A stretch of 64,000 nucleotides of DNA from Bacteroidales bacterium (lineage in GTDB: Bacteria; Bacteroidota; Bacteroidia; Bacteroidales; WCHB1-69), in assembly GCA_017438945.1 (NCBI GenBank), contig JAFRUI010000013.1:122665-186664 (forward strand). Reading direction: 5' to 3'. This document shows, in pieces, positions 26,432 to 35,113 of this stretch (the first letter of the stretch is position 1; every line of letters begins with the position of its first letter). The position numbers and the translations under genes were made by a program. A model generated the notes under the pieces. It did not search any database and was not told the origin of the DNA. It saw nothing but the letters and a program-made list of their open reading frames with translations.

Positions 26432-29400
26432 ATGAAAAAACGAATCACCTTTCTGACTGCCACTGCCATTTTAGTTGTTTTAGCCGGAATTATATTTTGG
26501 CGGGTGAAATGCAGCTATACGCACATAGCATTCGTCAACTATCAGATCACCACATTGGGTGAGATAGCCAAAAGTAACACCAACAAACACATCAAGTTGG
26601 CGGAAGTTTCGGTAGAAGATATCAAAAAGTTAAAAAAATACGACATGGTCTTTGTGAACGGCATGGGCTTGCGCATCACGGCCGATCAACGTGAAACGAT
26701 GGAGGAGGTGTCCGAAAAGGTGCCCGTGCTCACTACCGCCGCCACAAACCCCGACAACTACATCGTATCCCTCGACTCACTAACGGTTGACACGCTGACA
26801 CAATACCTCAACAATGGTGGCAGACGCAACTTCCGCAGTATGTTAAACTATGTGCGCCGCAACATTGATAAGAAAATACTCTTTAATGGCCATATCGAGT
26901 CTGTGGTGTTAGCGTCCCGCGATTTGCTCTATCATATAGACCCGAAACATCCTGAAGATGAGGAACTCGGATTCAATTCCATCGCCGAATACAACAATTT
27001 TCTGAAAGACAACGGATTATATCATGAAGATTATCCCCGCATCATCATCACGGGTCAAATGGGCGAACCCAAAGATCTAATCGCCAAGCTGGAAGAGACT
27101 GGCAACATGGTCTATCCGGTGCGTAATCTTCGTACACTCATTATGGGGATGCAGGCTGACAGCATCCGACCATCCGCTGTCATCAACATGGCTCACGGCC
27201 GAATGGGAGACTTTATCACACAATATCTTAAAAATCAAAACATCCCGCTATTCACCACCTTATATGTTCCGCAACTGACGGAGGATTGGGAAAACGACAA
27301 GAATGGCATGAGCGGAGGTTTCCTCTCGCAAAGTGTCGTCACCCCGGAAATCGACGGAGCCATACGCCCATACGTGGTCTTCGCACACCGGAAAACTGGC
27401 GAAGGGTTGCAGGAGGTGTATGCCATTCCAGAACGCTTGAAAACTTTCGTGCAGACGGTCAACAACTATATCCAACTACAGAAAAAGCCCAATAGCGAAA
27501 AGAGGATTGTCGTCTTCTATTTCAAAGGGCCGGGTCAGAATGCCCTGACGGCTTCTGGTATGCAAGTGGTACCTTCGTTGTACAATTTCCTGCAAAGACT
27601 AAAAGCTGAAGGATATAAAGTAGAGAATCTGCCCGAGAGTTCAGATGTATTGGGCAAGATGATTCAAAAGCAGGGGGCAGTGCTGGGCACTTACGCTGAA
27701 GGGGCTTTCACGGAATTCATGAAAAACGGGAAGCCCGCCCTCATCAACAAAGAGCAATATGAAAAATGGATTAGCGAAAGCATCCGTCCCGAAATGTACA
27801 AGGAAATTGTAGAAACAAGTGGCGAATTTCCCGGAAATTACATGGTCAGCGAGGACGGTCGGTTGGGCGTGGCACGGTTGCAGTTCGGCAACGTGGTGCT
27901 GATGCCGCAACCGATGGCGGGTGCTGGAGAGAACGCTTTCAAGATTGTCCACGGAACCCACACCGCCCCTCCGCACACCTACGTGGCCGCTTACCTGTGG
28001 GCGCAACATGGTTTCAAAGCCGACGCCATGATCCATTTCGGCACTCACGGTAGCCTGGAATTCACCCCAGACAAACAAGTCGCACTTTGTGACAACGATT
28101 GGTCTGACCGGCTGGTGGGCGCCCTACCCCACTTCTACATCTACACCATCAGCAACGTGGGCGAGGCCATGACCGCCAAACGCCGCTCCTACGCCGGCAT
28201 CCAATCCTACCTCACCCCTCCGTTTATGGAGAGCGACGTGCGAGGACAATACCGCGAACTTTCCGAAGCAGTGAAAACCTATTTCCACACGCTGGAAAAC
28301 GGCAACGAAAACCGTCAGAGACAAGCCGCCTTGGAGGTTAAGATAATCACCGTACAAATGGGCATCCACCGTGCCCTGGAACTCGACAGTAACCTAACCT
28401 CAGCCTATACCGAAGAAGACATCGTCCGAATTGACAACTTCGCTGAGGAATTAGCCAACGAGAAAATTACTGGAAAGCTCTACATTATGGGCAAATCGTA
28501 TGACACAAAAGACATTAACAGCAGCATTTATGCGATGTGTACCGACCCTATTGCCTACAGTCTTTTGGCACTGGACAAACAACGCGGCAAAGCAACCGAT
28601 GATGTAGAGAAGCACAAATCGCTATTCACGACTCGTTACCTCAACCATGCTAAACAGTTAGTTTCACAATTGCTGGCACAAGCGGTCGCTCCATCCGATG
28701 CGCAAGTCTGCAAAATTGCCGGCATCACATCGGACGAATTGACCAAAGCTCGGGAAATTGCAGAGAGCCAACAACCGATGGATATGCTGAGCATGATGAT
28801 GTCCATGGCTCAAGAAGTGCCCAATGCGGGTAACATGCATGCGGGCGGACCTTCGGCACAACGGGACGACAATTCGGAAAACGTGTCTAAAATGAAAAAA
28901 ATGATGCGTCGCATGGGCAAGAACATGAATCCGGAACGGGCTTTGAAAATGTCCAAGATGATGGGAGCCAGTCCGGAAGCCTTAAAAAAGATGGAAGCCG
29001 CGATGAAGAAAAAATCGCAACCGTCTGACAAACAAGTGATGGCCAAGCCTACCCTGGAGAATCCCGAGTACAGCCCGGAAGAGGTTCGCTGGGCCATGGC
29101 CGTGACCGAAGTGGAGCGCACAGTCAAGAACGTGTCACAATATCGCACACTTCTGCTGGAAAGTCCTGAATATGAAATGCGGTCGCTACTCAATGCGCTG
29201 AACGGCGGTTATACCGAGCCTTCCCCCGGCGGTGATCCCATCGTGAACCCCAACACCCTTCCCTCTGGCCGTAATCTCTTCGGAGTGAACGCAGAAAACA
29301 CACCCTCGGAATCCGCATGGGAAAAAGGGAAACTGCTTGCAGACCAAACCATCGCCCAGTATCGCACGCGCCACAACGACAGCATCCCGCGCAAAGTCAG

Positions 29401-30763
29401 CTATACGCTTTGGAGCGGTGAGTTTGTGGAGACCGAAGGTGCGACCATCGCGCAAGTGCTCTATATGCTGGGGGTCGAACCAGTACGCGATGCATTCGGA
29501 CGGGTCACCGACCTGCGCCTCATCCCCTCCAAAGAGTTGGGACGCCCTCGCATCGACGTGGTGGTGCAAACCAGCGGACAACTGCGTGACATTGCCGCCT
29601 CGCGCCTGCATCTCATCAGCCAAGCCGTAAGCATGGCGGCCGATGCCAGCGACGACCAATACGAGAACTGGGTGGCCACCGGCGTGGTAGAATCCGAAAA
29701 GACATTGATTAACAAAGGAGTGTCACCCAAGGAGGCTCGCGAAATGTCACACTACCGTGTATTCGGCGGAATCAACGGCGGCTATGGCACCGGCATACAA
29801 GCCATGGTTCAGGCCAGCGACCGTTGGGAAAAAGAGCAGGAAATCGCTGAAGCGTATATCAACAACATGGGAGCCTACTACGGTGATGACGAGAATTGGG
29901 AATCCATGCGCGAATATGCCTTCGAAGCAGCTCTCACCAACACCGATGCCGTGGTGCAACCACGACAAAGCAATACATGGGGCGCCCTGAGCCTCGACCA
30001 CGTTTATGAGTTTATGGGCGGCATGGATCTCGCTGTGCGCAACGTCACTGGCAAGGATCCCGACGCTTACCTCAGTGACTATCGGAACCGGAACAACGCC
30101 AGGATGCAAGAGGTCAAGGAAGCAATCAACGTGGAGAGCCGCACTACCCTGTTCAACCCCAAATACATCACCGAAAAGATGAAAGGCGATGCCAGCGATG
30201 CGGCCGTGTTCTCCGAACTGGTACAGAACACCTATGGTTGGAACGTTATGAAGCCTAAGGCCGTTGACAATGAAATGTGGGACGAAATCTATAATGTCTA
30301 TGTCAAAGACGAATATAACATGGGGATGAAAGAGTATTTCGGCAGCAAGAATCCAGCAGCCCTACAAGAAATCACTGCCGTGATGATGGAATCTGCTCGC
30401 AAGGGAATGTGGAAGGCCTCCGCCCAACAGCTGCAAGACGTGGCACGGCTACACACCGAAATGGTCAACCTGTACCAACCCGCCTGCTCGGGATTTGTCT
30501 GCGACAACGCCAAACTGCGCCAATACATCGCACAAAATGTGGACCCGCAGACCGCACAGGAATATAACCAGAATATTGACAGAATTCGCGAATCCTCCAC
30601 ACGGGCCAACAAAAAAGGCATGGTGATGAAAAAAGAGACTCTGAACGAAACTTCATCGAAAAAACACATCATCAACAACGTGTTAGTGACCGTTGGAGTG
30701 CTTGCCGCTGTGGCAGCCCTCGTGCTCATGGTCCGTCGCAGACGCAAAAACGCGGAAGAATAA
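26432..30763 (+). CDS. hmuS: CobN-like chelatase-family protein HmuS, membrane-anchored at both ends
   Basis: The 1,443-residue protein belongs to the CobN/Mg-chelatase large-subunit family, with HFGTHGSLEFTPDKQVAL at 535-552 and later APRSQ-type CobN segments such as YRVFGGINGGYGTG. Unlike cytosolic CobN, it has a hydrophobic segment at ~7-25 and another near the C-terminus (NNVLVTVGVLAAVAALVLMV) before a basic tail. The large domain is therefore likely periplasmic and tethered. A Met-rich insert spans ~783-870. HmuS proteins are proposed to act on imported haem, including iron removal. The frame is open from 26258 inside hmuR, but ATG 26432 gives a proper N-terminus. Confidence 0.88.
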   Translation: MKKRITFLTATAILVVLAGIIFWRVKCSYTHIAFVNYQITTLGEIAKSNTNKHIKLAEVSVEDIKKLKKYDMVFVNGMGLRITADQRETMEEVSEKVPVLTTAATNPDNYIVSLDSLTVDTLTQYLNNGGRRNFRSMLNYVRRNIDKKILFNGHIESVVLASRDLLYHIDPKHPEDEELGFNSIAEYNNFLKDNGLYHEDYPRIIITGQMGEPKDLIAKLEETGNMVYPVRNLRTLIMGMQADSIRPSAVINMAHGRMGDFITQYLKNQNIPLFTTLYVPQLTEDWENDKNGMSGGFLSQSVVTPEIDGAIRPYVVFAHRKTGEGLQEVYAIPERLKTFVQTVNNYIQLQKKPNSEKRIVVFYFKGPGQNALTASGMQVVPSLYNFLQRLKAEGYKVENLPESSDVLGKMIQKQGAVLGTYAEGAFTEFMKNGKPALINKEQYEKWISESIRPEMYKEIVETSGEFPGNYMVSEDGRLGVARLQFGNVVLMPQPMAGAGENAFKIVHGTHTAPPHTYVAAYLWAQHGFKADAMIHFGTHGSLEFTPDKQVALCDNDWSDRLVGALPHFYIYTISNVGEAMTAKRRSYAGIQSYLTPPFMESDVRGQYRELSEAVKTYFHTLENGNENRQRQAALEVKIITVQMGIHRALELDSNLTSAYTEEDIVRIDNFAEELANEKITGKLYIMGKSYDTKDINSSIYAMCTDPIAYSLLALDKQRGKATDDVEKHKSLFTTRYLNHAKQLVSQLLAQAVAPSDAQVCKIAGITSDELTKAREIAESQQPMDMLSMMMSMAQEVPNAGNMHAGGPSAQRDDNSENVSKMKKMMRRMGKNMNPERALKMSKMMGASPEALKKMEAAMKKKSQPSDKQVMAKPTLENPEYSPEEVRWAMAVTEVERTVKNVSQYRTLLLESPEYEMRSLLNALNGGYTEPSPGGDPIVNPNTLPSGRNLFGVNAENTPSESAWEKGKLLADQTIAQYRTRHNDSIPRKVSYTLWSGEFVETEGATIAQVLYMLGVEPVRDAFGRVTDLRLIPSKELGRPRIDVVVQTSGQLRDIAASRLHLISQAVSMAADASDDQYENWVATGVVESEKTLINKGVSPKEAREMSHYRVFGGINGGYGTGIQAMVQASDRWEKEQEIAEAYINNMGAYYGDDENWESMREYAFEAALTNTDAVVQPRQSNTWGALSLDHVYEFMGGMDLAVRNVTGKDPDAYLSDYRNRNNARMQEVKEAINVESRTTLFNPKYITEKMKGDASDAAVFSELVQNTYGWNVMKPKAVDNEMWDEIYNVYVKDEYNMGMKEYFGSKNPAALQEITAVMMESARKGMWKASAQQLQDVARLHTEMVNLYQPACSGFVCDNAKLRQYIAQNVDPQTAQEYNQNIDRIRESSTRANKKGMVMKKETLNETSSKKHIINNVLVTVGVLAAVAALVLMVRRRRKNAEE

Positions 30764-30769
30764 GCCCCT

Positions 30770-31453
30770 ATGCAAACTATCGTACTCCTCATAATGATTC
30801 TGATTGCCTTCAACTTCCTGCTGAAGCAAACCTTCCACAAATGGCACTACGTTGCTGCAATGGCGGTCGTGGCCGCTCTGTTTGTCGGACTGATGTGGCC
30901 CTTCGCGATTGAACAATCAAAGTCGCAGATTGCCTATTGGTTAGATAACCCGACCCTAATGCTCGACACTTCAGTGCTGCTGACAGTGGAGGTGGCCTTA
31001 CAGATGTCTTTCTGCCTCCTGGCAGCCGAAAAGCGCACCGGCGGCTTCGCAAAGAAAAGCGCACAATGGCTTTACAAAATCCTTTGGCTTTTCCCGGGCA
31101 TCCTATTTTTCGCCGTACTTTTCAGTTTGTTAGTGACCGTCATCTTCCTCTTCCCCGGCGTATCCTTCAGCCTGCTCTCATGGAGGTTGGCCACCTTGCT
31201 TCTTGTGGTTATTCCTGCGGGCATCTGGCTAATACACCTCCTGCTGCCCGAAGAAGACATCCGCCTTGAGCTACTGTTCCTGACCAACGCATTAGTAGCA
31301 ATCCTCGGCATCGTCGCCACCGTAAATGGCCGCACAGCTGTTGAAGGCTTCAGTGAAGTCAACTGGCCTGCTCTTACCCTATTCATTGTGCTGCTGCTCG
31401 TCGGCACCCTCACCGGCCTCCTCCTCCGGAAACGCCACCAATGCAAGTCTTGA
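30770..31453 (+). CDS. hmuT: Polytopic membrane protein, HmuT position
   Basis: The 227-residue protein is almost entirely hydrophobic, with about six to seven transmembrane helices and short loops such as AAEKRTGGFAKKSAQ. No enzymatic motif is visible. It starts 6 bp after hmuS and precedes the ExbB/TolQ-like gene, the position of hmuT in Porphyromonas gingivalis. The symbol rests on this synteny. It probably forms an inner-membrane complex with HmuU, HmuV and HmuS; transport of the processed haem product or iron is possible but not shown. Confidence 0.65.
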   Translation: MQTIVLLIMILIAFNFLLKQTFHKWHYVAAMAVVAALFVGLMWPFAIEQSKSQIAYWLDNPTLMLDTSVLLTVEVALQMSFCLLAAEKRTGGFAKKSAQWLYKILWLFPGILFFAVLFSLLVTVIFLFPGVSFSLLSWRLATLLLVVIPAGIWLIHLLLPEEDIRLELLFLTNALVAILGIVATVNGRTAVEGFSEVNWPALTLFIVLLLVGTLTGLLLRKRHQCKS

Positions 31454-31513
31454 ACTCCACCCATGTTTGAAAAATCAACTTAAACATTGAAATTAACTTA
31501 AAAACCGAATAAA

Positions 31514-32113
31514 ATGCATATTATTTCAGACATTCTCTATTGGATTTCCTCCGGTCTTTTGGTACCGGTCATCATCCTGCTAATCTATTTTTTCATACGT
31601 TCGCTGATCTTGATTGGCAGTTTCTTCGGGCAATACCTGGAGATACGCAAAACCGGAAAATGGATGACCGATGAGTTTAAGATGCTGAACGCGGTCAATG
31701 TCGCTGACTATATGGAGCGTATGCCCAGAAAAAGCCGAACATTAGTAGCCGCTTACATGCGACAAATGTGGGACGACCGTTCCAACAAGGCCCGTATTGA
31801 CAAGCTGGTTTCCGATTTTGAAATTGCAGCGGACAAGGATCTTTCCCTCTCCAAAACTCTCACCAAACTGGGACCGATGCTCGGTCTGATGGGCACACTC
31901 ATCCCAATGGGCCCCGCCCTGGTGGGGCTTGCTGCCGGCGACATTGCCTCCATGGCCTACAATATGCAAGTCGCTTTCGCCACCACCGTGGTCGGACTCT
32001 TCAGCAGTGCTATCGGGTTCATCACCCAACAAACGAAACAACGTTGGTATCTTCAAGACCTCAACAACCTAGAGTTCTTTGCCGAACTATTGAAAGAGAA
32101 TCAGGGCTTATGA
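31514..32113 (+). CDS. hmuU: MotA/TolQ/ExbB-family proton-channel protein HmuU
   Basis: The 199-residue protein has an N-terminal membrane helix (~8-30), a cytoplasmic helical part and the family core KLGPMLGLMGTLIPMGPALVGLAAGD. A final long helix AFATTVVGLFSSAIGFI follows. ExbB/TolQ/MotA proteins couple the proton gradient to mechanical work. In this operon it probably energises HmuS or the receptor together with HmuV in place of an ExbD-like partner. Its stop overlaps the hmuV ATG by 4 bp. Confidence 0.85.
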   Translation: MHIISDILYWISSGLLVPVIILLIYFFIRSLILIGSFFGQYLEIRKTGKWMTDEFKMLNAVNVADYMERMPRKSRTLVAAYMRQMWDDRSNKARIDKLVSDFEIAADKDLSLSKTLTKLGPMLGLMGTLIPMGPALVGLAAGDIASMAYNMQVAFATTVVGLFSSAIGFITQQTKQRWYLQDLNNLEFFAELLKENQGL

Positions 32114-32433
32114 AAAGGAGACTATTGAAAAACAATGAGGACAACGACCCAATGAGCGTGGTCAGCAACCTCTTCGATGTGGCCATGGTATTCGCCGTTG
32201 CACTGATGGTCGCCCTCGTATCGCACTACAACATGACAGAAATGTTCTCAAAGGAAGATTTCACCATCGTGAAAAACCCAGGCAAGGAGAACATGGAAAT
32301 AATCACGAAAGAGGGTGAAAAAATCAACCGTTACACACCCGCGAACGACCAAAGCCAAAGTGGTACGAAAGGCAAACGAGTAGGCATCGCCTACGAGCTG
32401 GAAAACGGCGAAATCATCTACGTACCCGAATAG
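32110..32433 (+). CDS. hmuV: DUF2149-family membrane protein HmuV
   Basis: The 107-residue protein has one transmembrane helix (~20-40, NLFDVAMVFAVALMVALV) followed by a small extracytoplasmic domain ending YELENGEIIYVPE. This ExbD-like layout matches DUF2149, which occurs beside MotA/TolQ/ExbB genes. The ATG overlaps the hmuU stop (ATGA), so the pair is translationally coupled. The hmuV stop is only 2 bp from the convergent murG stop, leaving no room for a separate terminator. The longer frame from 32044 lies inside hmuU and is rejected. Confidence 0.75.
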   Translation: MKRRLLKNNEDNDPMSVVSNLFDVAMVFAVALMVALVSHYNMTEMFSKEDFTIVKNPGKENMEIITKEGEKINRYTPANDQSQSGTKGKRVGIAYELENGEIIYVPE

Positions 32434-32435
32434 CG

Positions 32436-33542
32436 TCACGCCAGTTTGGCAATTTCCTCGTAAATCAGGGCGATGGCGTTCGGCAGGGCGAAACGCTTGA
32501 TATTGTCGGCCAAAACCTGCATTCTGTCAGAATCGTTCACCAACTGCATCAGCGTGGGAATCAGTTTATCCGGAGCATCCTTGTCAGTGATGAACAACGC
32601 GGCATCCTTCGTGGAGAGCGCCTTGGCGTTGAACGTCTGGTGGTCTTCGGCGGCGTAGGGGAACGGCACGAGGATGGTGGGCGCCCCCACGATGGCCAAC
32701 TCCGCGAGTGCGAGCGCACCCGCCCGCGACACGATGACGTCGGCCATGCTGTAGGCATCATTCATGTTCTTGATGAACGGCACAATACGGATATGCTCGT
32801 CCTGCTGTTTCAACAGCTCCGGGTCGATGTTCTTGTAGAAGCTTTCACCGGTCTGCCACAGCAGCTGCAGGTCGGCCTTGCGGAACGCATCAAGATGCGC
32901 CGCCATGGTTTGGTTGAAGGTGCGGGCGCCGAGACTGCCGCCCACTACAAACACCGTCTTCTTCTCCGGCGTGAAGTTGAAATACAGGTAAGCCTCGGGG
33001 TTCTTGCGCTCCAGCTCCAGAATTTCCTTGCGGATGGGATTGCCGGTCTTGATGATTTTCTCCGGCGGGAAAAAGCGGTCGAGGCCGTCGTAAGCCACAC
33101 AGATGGCTTTGGCGTTCTTGGCCAACATCTTGTTGGTGACACCGGGATAGGAGTTCTGTTCCTGCAGCAGCGTGGGAATCCCCAACTGGGAGGCGGCTTT
33201 CAGCGCGGGACCGCTGGCGAAGCCCCCCACCCCGATGGCCAAGTCAGGCTGAAACTCGCGCATGATCCTCTTGGCCTTGCGCATGGCCTGCAACATCACC
33301 ACCGGCAGGCGCAAATTACACATCAACCCGTTGAGCGATTTCTCCCGATGGATGCCGTAAATCTCCAGTCCCTCAATGGGATAGCCCGCTTCCGGCACGC
33401 GCCGCATCTCCATCTTGTCACTCGCCCCGATGAACAGGATCTTCGCATCGGGATTCTCGGCTTTGATCTTGTTGGCGATGGCCAACGCGGGGAAAATGTG
33501 CCCACCAGTACCGCCGCCACTGATGATGTATCTCTTTTCCAT
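32436..33542 (-). CDS. murG: UDP-GlcNAc:undecaprenyl-PP-MurNAc-pentapeptide GlcNAc transferase
   Basis: MurG adds GlcNAc to lipid I, making lipid II for peptidoglycan. The 368-residue protein has the N-terminal glycine loop SGGGTGGHIFPALAIA, GVGGFASGPAL, QEQNSYPGVTN and, in the C-terminal half, VVGGSLGARTFN, VSRAGALALAEL and PFPYAAEDHQ. These are all family landmarks. ATG 33542 (MEKRYIISGGG) is chosen over 33566, because a -7 promoter element overlaps the latter. The gene stands alone and is not in a dcw cell-wall cluster here. Confidence 0.96.
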   Translation of the reverse strand: MEKRYIISGGGTGGHIFPALAIANKIKAENPDAKILFIGASDKMEMRRVPEAGYPIEGLEIYGIHREKSLNGLMCNLRLPVVMLQAMRKAKRIMREFQPDLAIGVGGFASGPALKAASQLGIPTLLQEQNSYPGVTNKMLAKNAKAICVAYDGLDRFFPPEKIIKTGNPIRKEILELERKNPEAYLYFNFTPEKKTVFVVGGSLGARTFNQTMAAHLDAFRKADLQLLWQTGESFYKNIDPELLKQQDEHIRIVPFIKNMNDAYSMADVIVSRAGALALAELAIVGAPTILVPFPYAAEDHQTFNAKALSTKDAALFITDKDAPDKLIPTLMQLVNDSDRMQVLADNIKRFALPNAIALIYEEIAKLA

Positions 33543-33563
33543 AACGGTTTGGTTTTGATGCGG

Positions 33564-33571
33564 CAAAGATA
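33564..33571 (-). promoter_or_regulatory. -7 promoter element for murG
   Basis: The minus strand reads TATCTTTG (TAnnTTTG), 21 bp upstream of the murG ATG at 33542. Confidence 0.55.
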
Positions 33572-33654
33572 CAAAAACTTTGCGTTTGACTGTTAGCTGG
33601 CCACAACACGCTGTTAGGTTTGCAGGGGCATATCAGAGAATAATAGAACAGCCG

Positions 33655-34476
33655 TCACCACGGTTTGTGCCGTTTCAAAAAATCCTCTTTCTCCTCTTGG
33701 CTGAAGGTCTGCGGCCCTATAGCACCGCCGCCGTACTGGAAGGTACAATGGTCGTTATAGGGAATCAGATCCAGATTCTCCATGGCGGTGGATTTCTCAT
33801 CGTCCGTCATAGGATGTTCACTGACGATATAGTCGTAGCGCCCCATATCAACCCTGCGGAACCAGATTTTTACCAAATTGGGGGTGGTTTGCGAATACTC
33901 TATACCAATACAGCCCATTTTCTTGAGCCTCCGGCGTATGCCGTCATGTTCTTCCTGCTCCAACCCCACCACGCGCATCAACGAGTCCTTCTTTTCACGC
34001 GCCTCCTCATTCCAAAAGTTTGAATAGTGGTACTCTTCTCCTGCGCACACATGGAACATCTCCAGCCTGTTCCCCTTGAATTCCAAGGTAACGGAACAGC
34101 TGTCGGCGACCGCATTTTGGAGATAGCAGTGCAGTTCTTCCATCTCGGCATGATGCTTAACATAATGTTCGGCCATGATGTCGGGGCTGCAACGATGGCT
34201 GGGTGCCACAAAAAGGAAAAACAGGATCGCCAGTAGCAAATCGACACCACCCCACACCACGGTAATTCGCTGCCACACAACATCCCGACAAAACAATCCC
34301 ATAATGAAAAACGCTATCGAGAAGCCAATGGCAGGCATCGTGACCCACCAGAAAATGAACGCAATCAACATCCCTAAAAAAGGATCCACCCAAAACAATA
34401 CGATTATCGCGGTGACAAGTGCGAACGGAATCAGCTTCAAGATTCCGAAAATGGTTGTTTCTGTTTGTTCTTTCAT
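33655..34476 (-). CDS. Membrane protein of unknown function
   Basis: The 273-residue protein has three to four hydrophobic helices in the first ~95 residues (LIPFALVTAIIVLFWV, LGMLIAFIFWWVTMPAIGF, VVWGGVDLLLAILFFLFVA). A soluble C-terminal domain of ~175 residues follows, rich in Glu, His and Tyr (EMEELHCYL; VCAGEEYHYSNFW). I recognise no family. It starts 15 bp after another small membrane protein on the same strand; the two probably form an operon. Confidence 0.6.
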   Translation of the reverse strand: MKEQTETTIFGILKLIPFALVTAIIVLFWVDPFLGMLIAFIFWWVTMPAIGFSIAFFIMGLFCRDVVWQRITVVWGGVDLLLAILFFLFVAPSHRCSPDIMAEHYVKHHAEMEELHCYLQNAVADSCSVTLEFKGNRLEMFHVCAGEEYHYSNFWNEEAREKKDSLMRVVGLEQEEHDGIRRRLKKMGCIGIEYSQTTPNLVKIWFRRVDMGRYDYIVSEHPMTDDEKSTAMENLDLIPYNDHCTFQYGGGAIGPQTFSQEEKEDFLKRHKPW

Positions 34477-34491
34477 AATACTGAATTATTT

Positions 34492-34806
34492 CTACCATCC
34501 ACTAATTTGCATGCTTATATTTACCCATTCCAGAATGATTATTACGCAAACCACCATCGTCAACACCAACAATAGCGCAATCTTCCATCTTTTCTGCACA
34601 ATCGCGAACACGAATGTGGCAAAGCGCAGTATTTTGGCGACAAACAACAGGACTGCCAGAAAGGGAGCCACGAACAGGTAATCCATAAATTCTTTTCCCG
34701 TTTCCAAACATAACCAATTGTCTGCCAGGAAACCGAGCATTACGAAAACACTCACCACCGGCGCCACCCACCAGTATTTCAACATCAAATTGGATATCTC
34801 GTTCAT
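34492..34806 (-). CDS. Small membrane protein of unknown function
   Basis: The 104-residue product has three hydrophobic helices (YWWVAPVVSVFVMLGFL; DYLFVAPFLAVLLFVAKIL; IALLLVLTMVVCVIIILEWV). No motif is recognised. It lies immediately upstream of the 273-residue membrane protein, so the two products may act together. Confidence 0.55.
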   Translation of the reverse strand: MNEISNLMLKYWWVAPVVSVFVMLGFLADNWLCLETGKEFMDYLFVAPFLAVLLFVAKILRFATFVFAIVQKRWKIALLLVLTMVVCVIIILEWVNISMQISGW

Positions 34807-34875
34807 TTTTCAGCTTTTTGCAAAATATTCTATCGGTCTTGTCGGTTTCTCATTAAGACAGGCTTTGTGCCTCAC

Positions 34876-35028
34876 CTATTCCCAAGCACCCTCTTCTTGA
34901 AGCTTTCTCACCGACAATTTGAAACGCTTCGTGACCAATGTGTCTTTCAAAGGGTAACCGTCTCTGTAAAAAGCTACAAAGACGGTATTCCCTTTCACAA
35001 CATAATCGTATAAAAGCACTTGCAACAA
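34876..35028 (-). pseudogene. Possible small-gene remnant
   Basis: In this frame the minus strand encodes YDYVVKGNTVFVAFYRDGYP followed by LKDTLVTKRFKLSV and KLQEEGAWE before TAG. Its composition looks like a real protein C-terminus. There is no ATG; only TTG/GTG codons follow an in-frame TGA at 35029-35031. The neighbouring frame has MKRMLIVASAF just upstream, so one frameshift would join a Met-led, signal-like start to this tail. It is either a decayed gene or a very short one with a weak start. Confidence 0.35.
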
Positions 35029-35113
35029 TCAACATCCGTTTCATCACTGTACACTATACACTTTATACCTAAAGCATCAATGTCAATAACCCATAACCAA
35101 TAACCTATAACCA

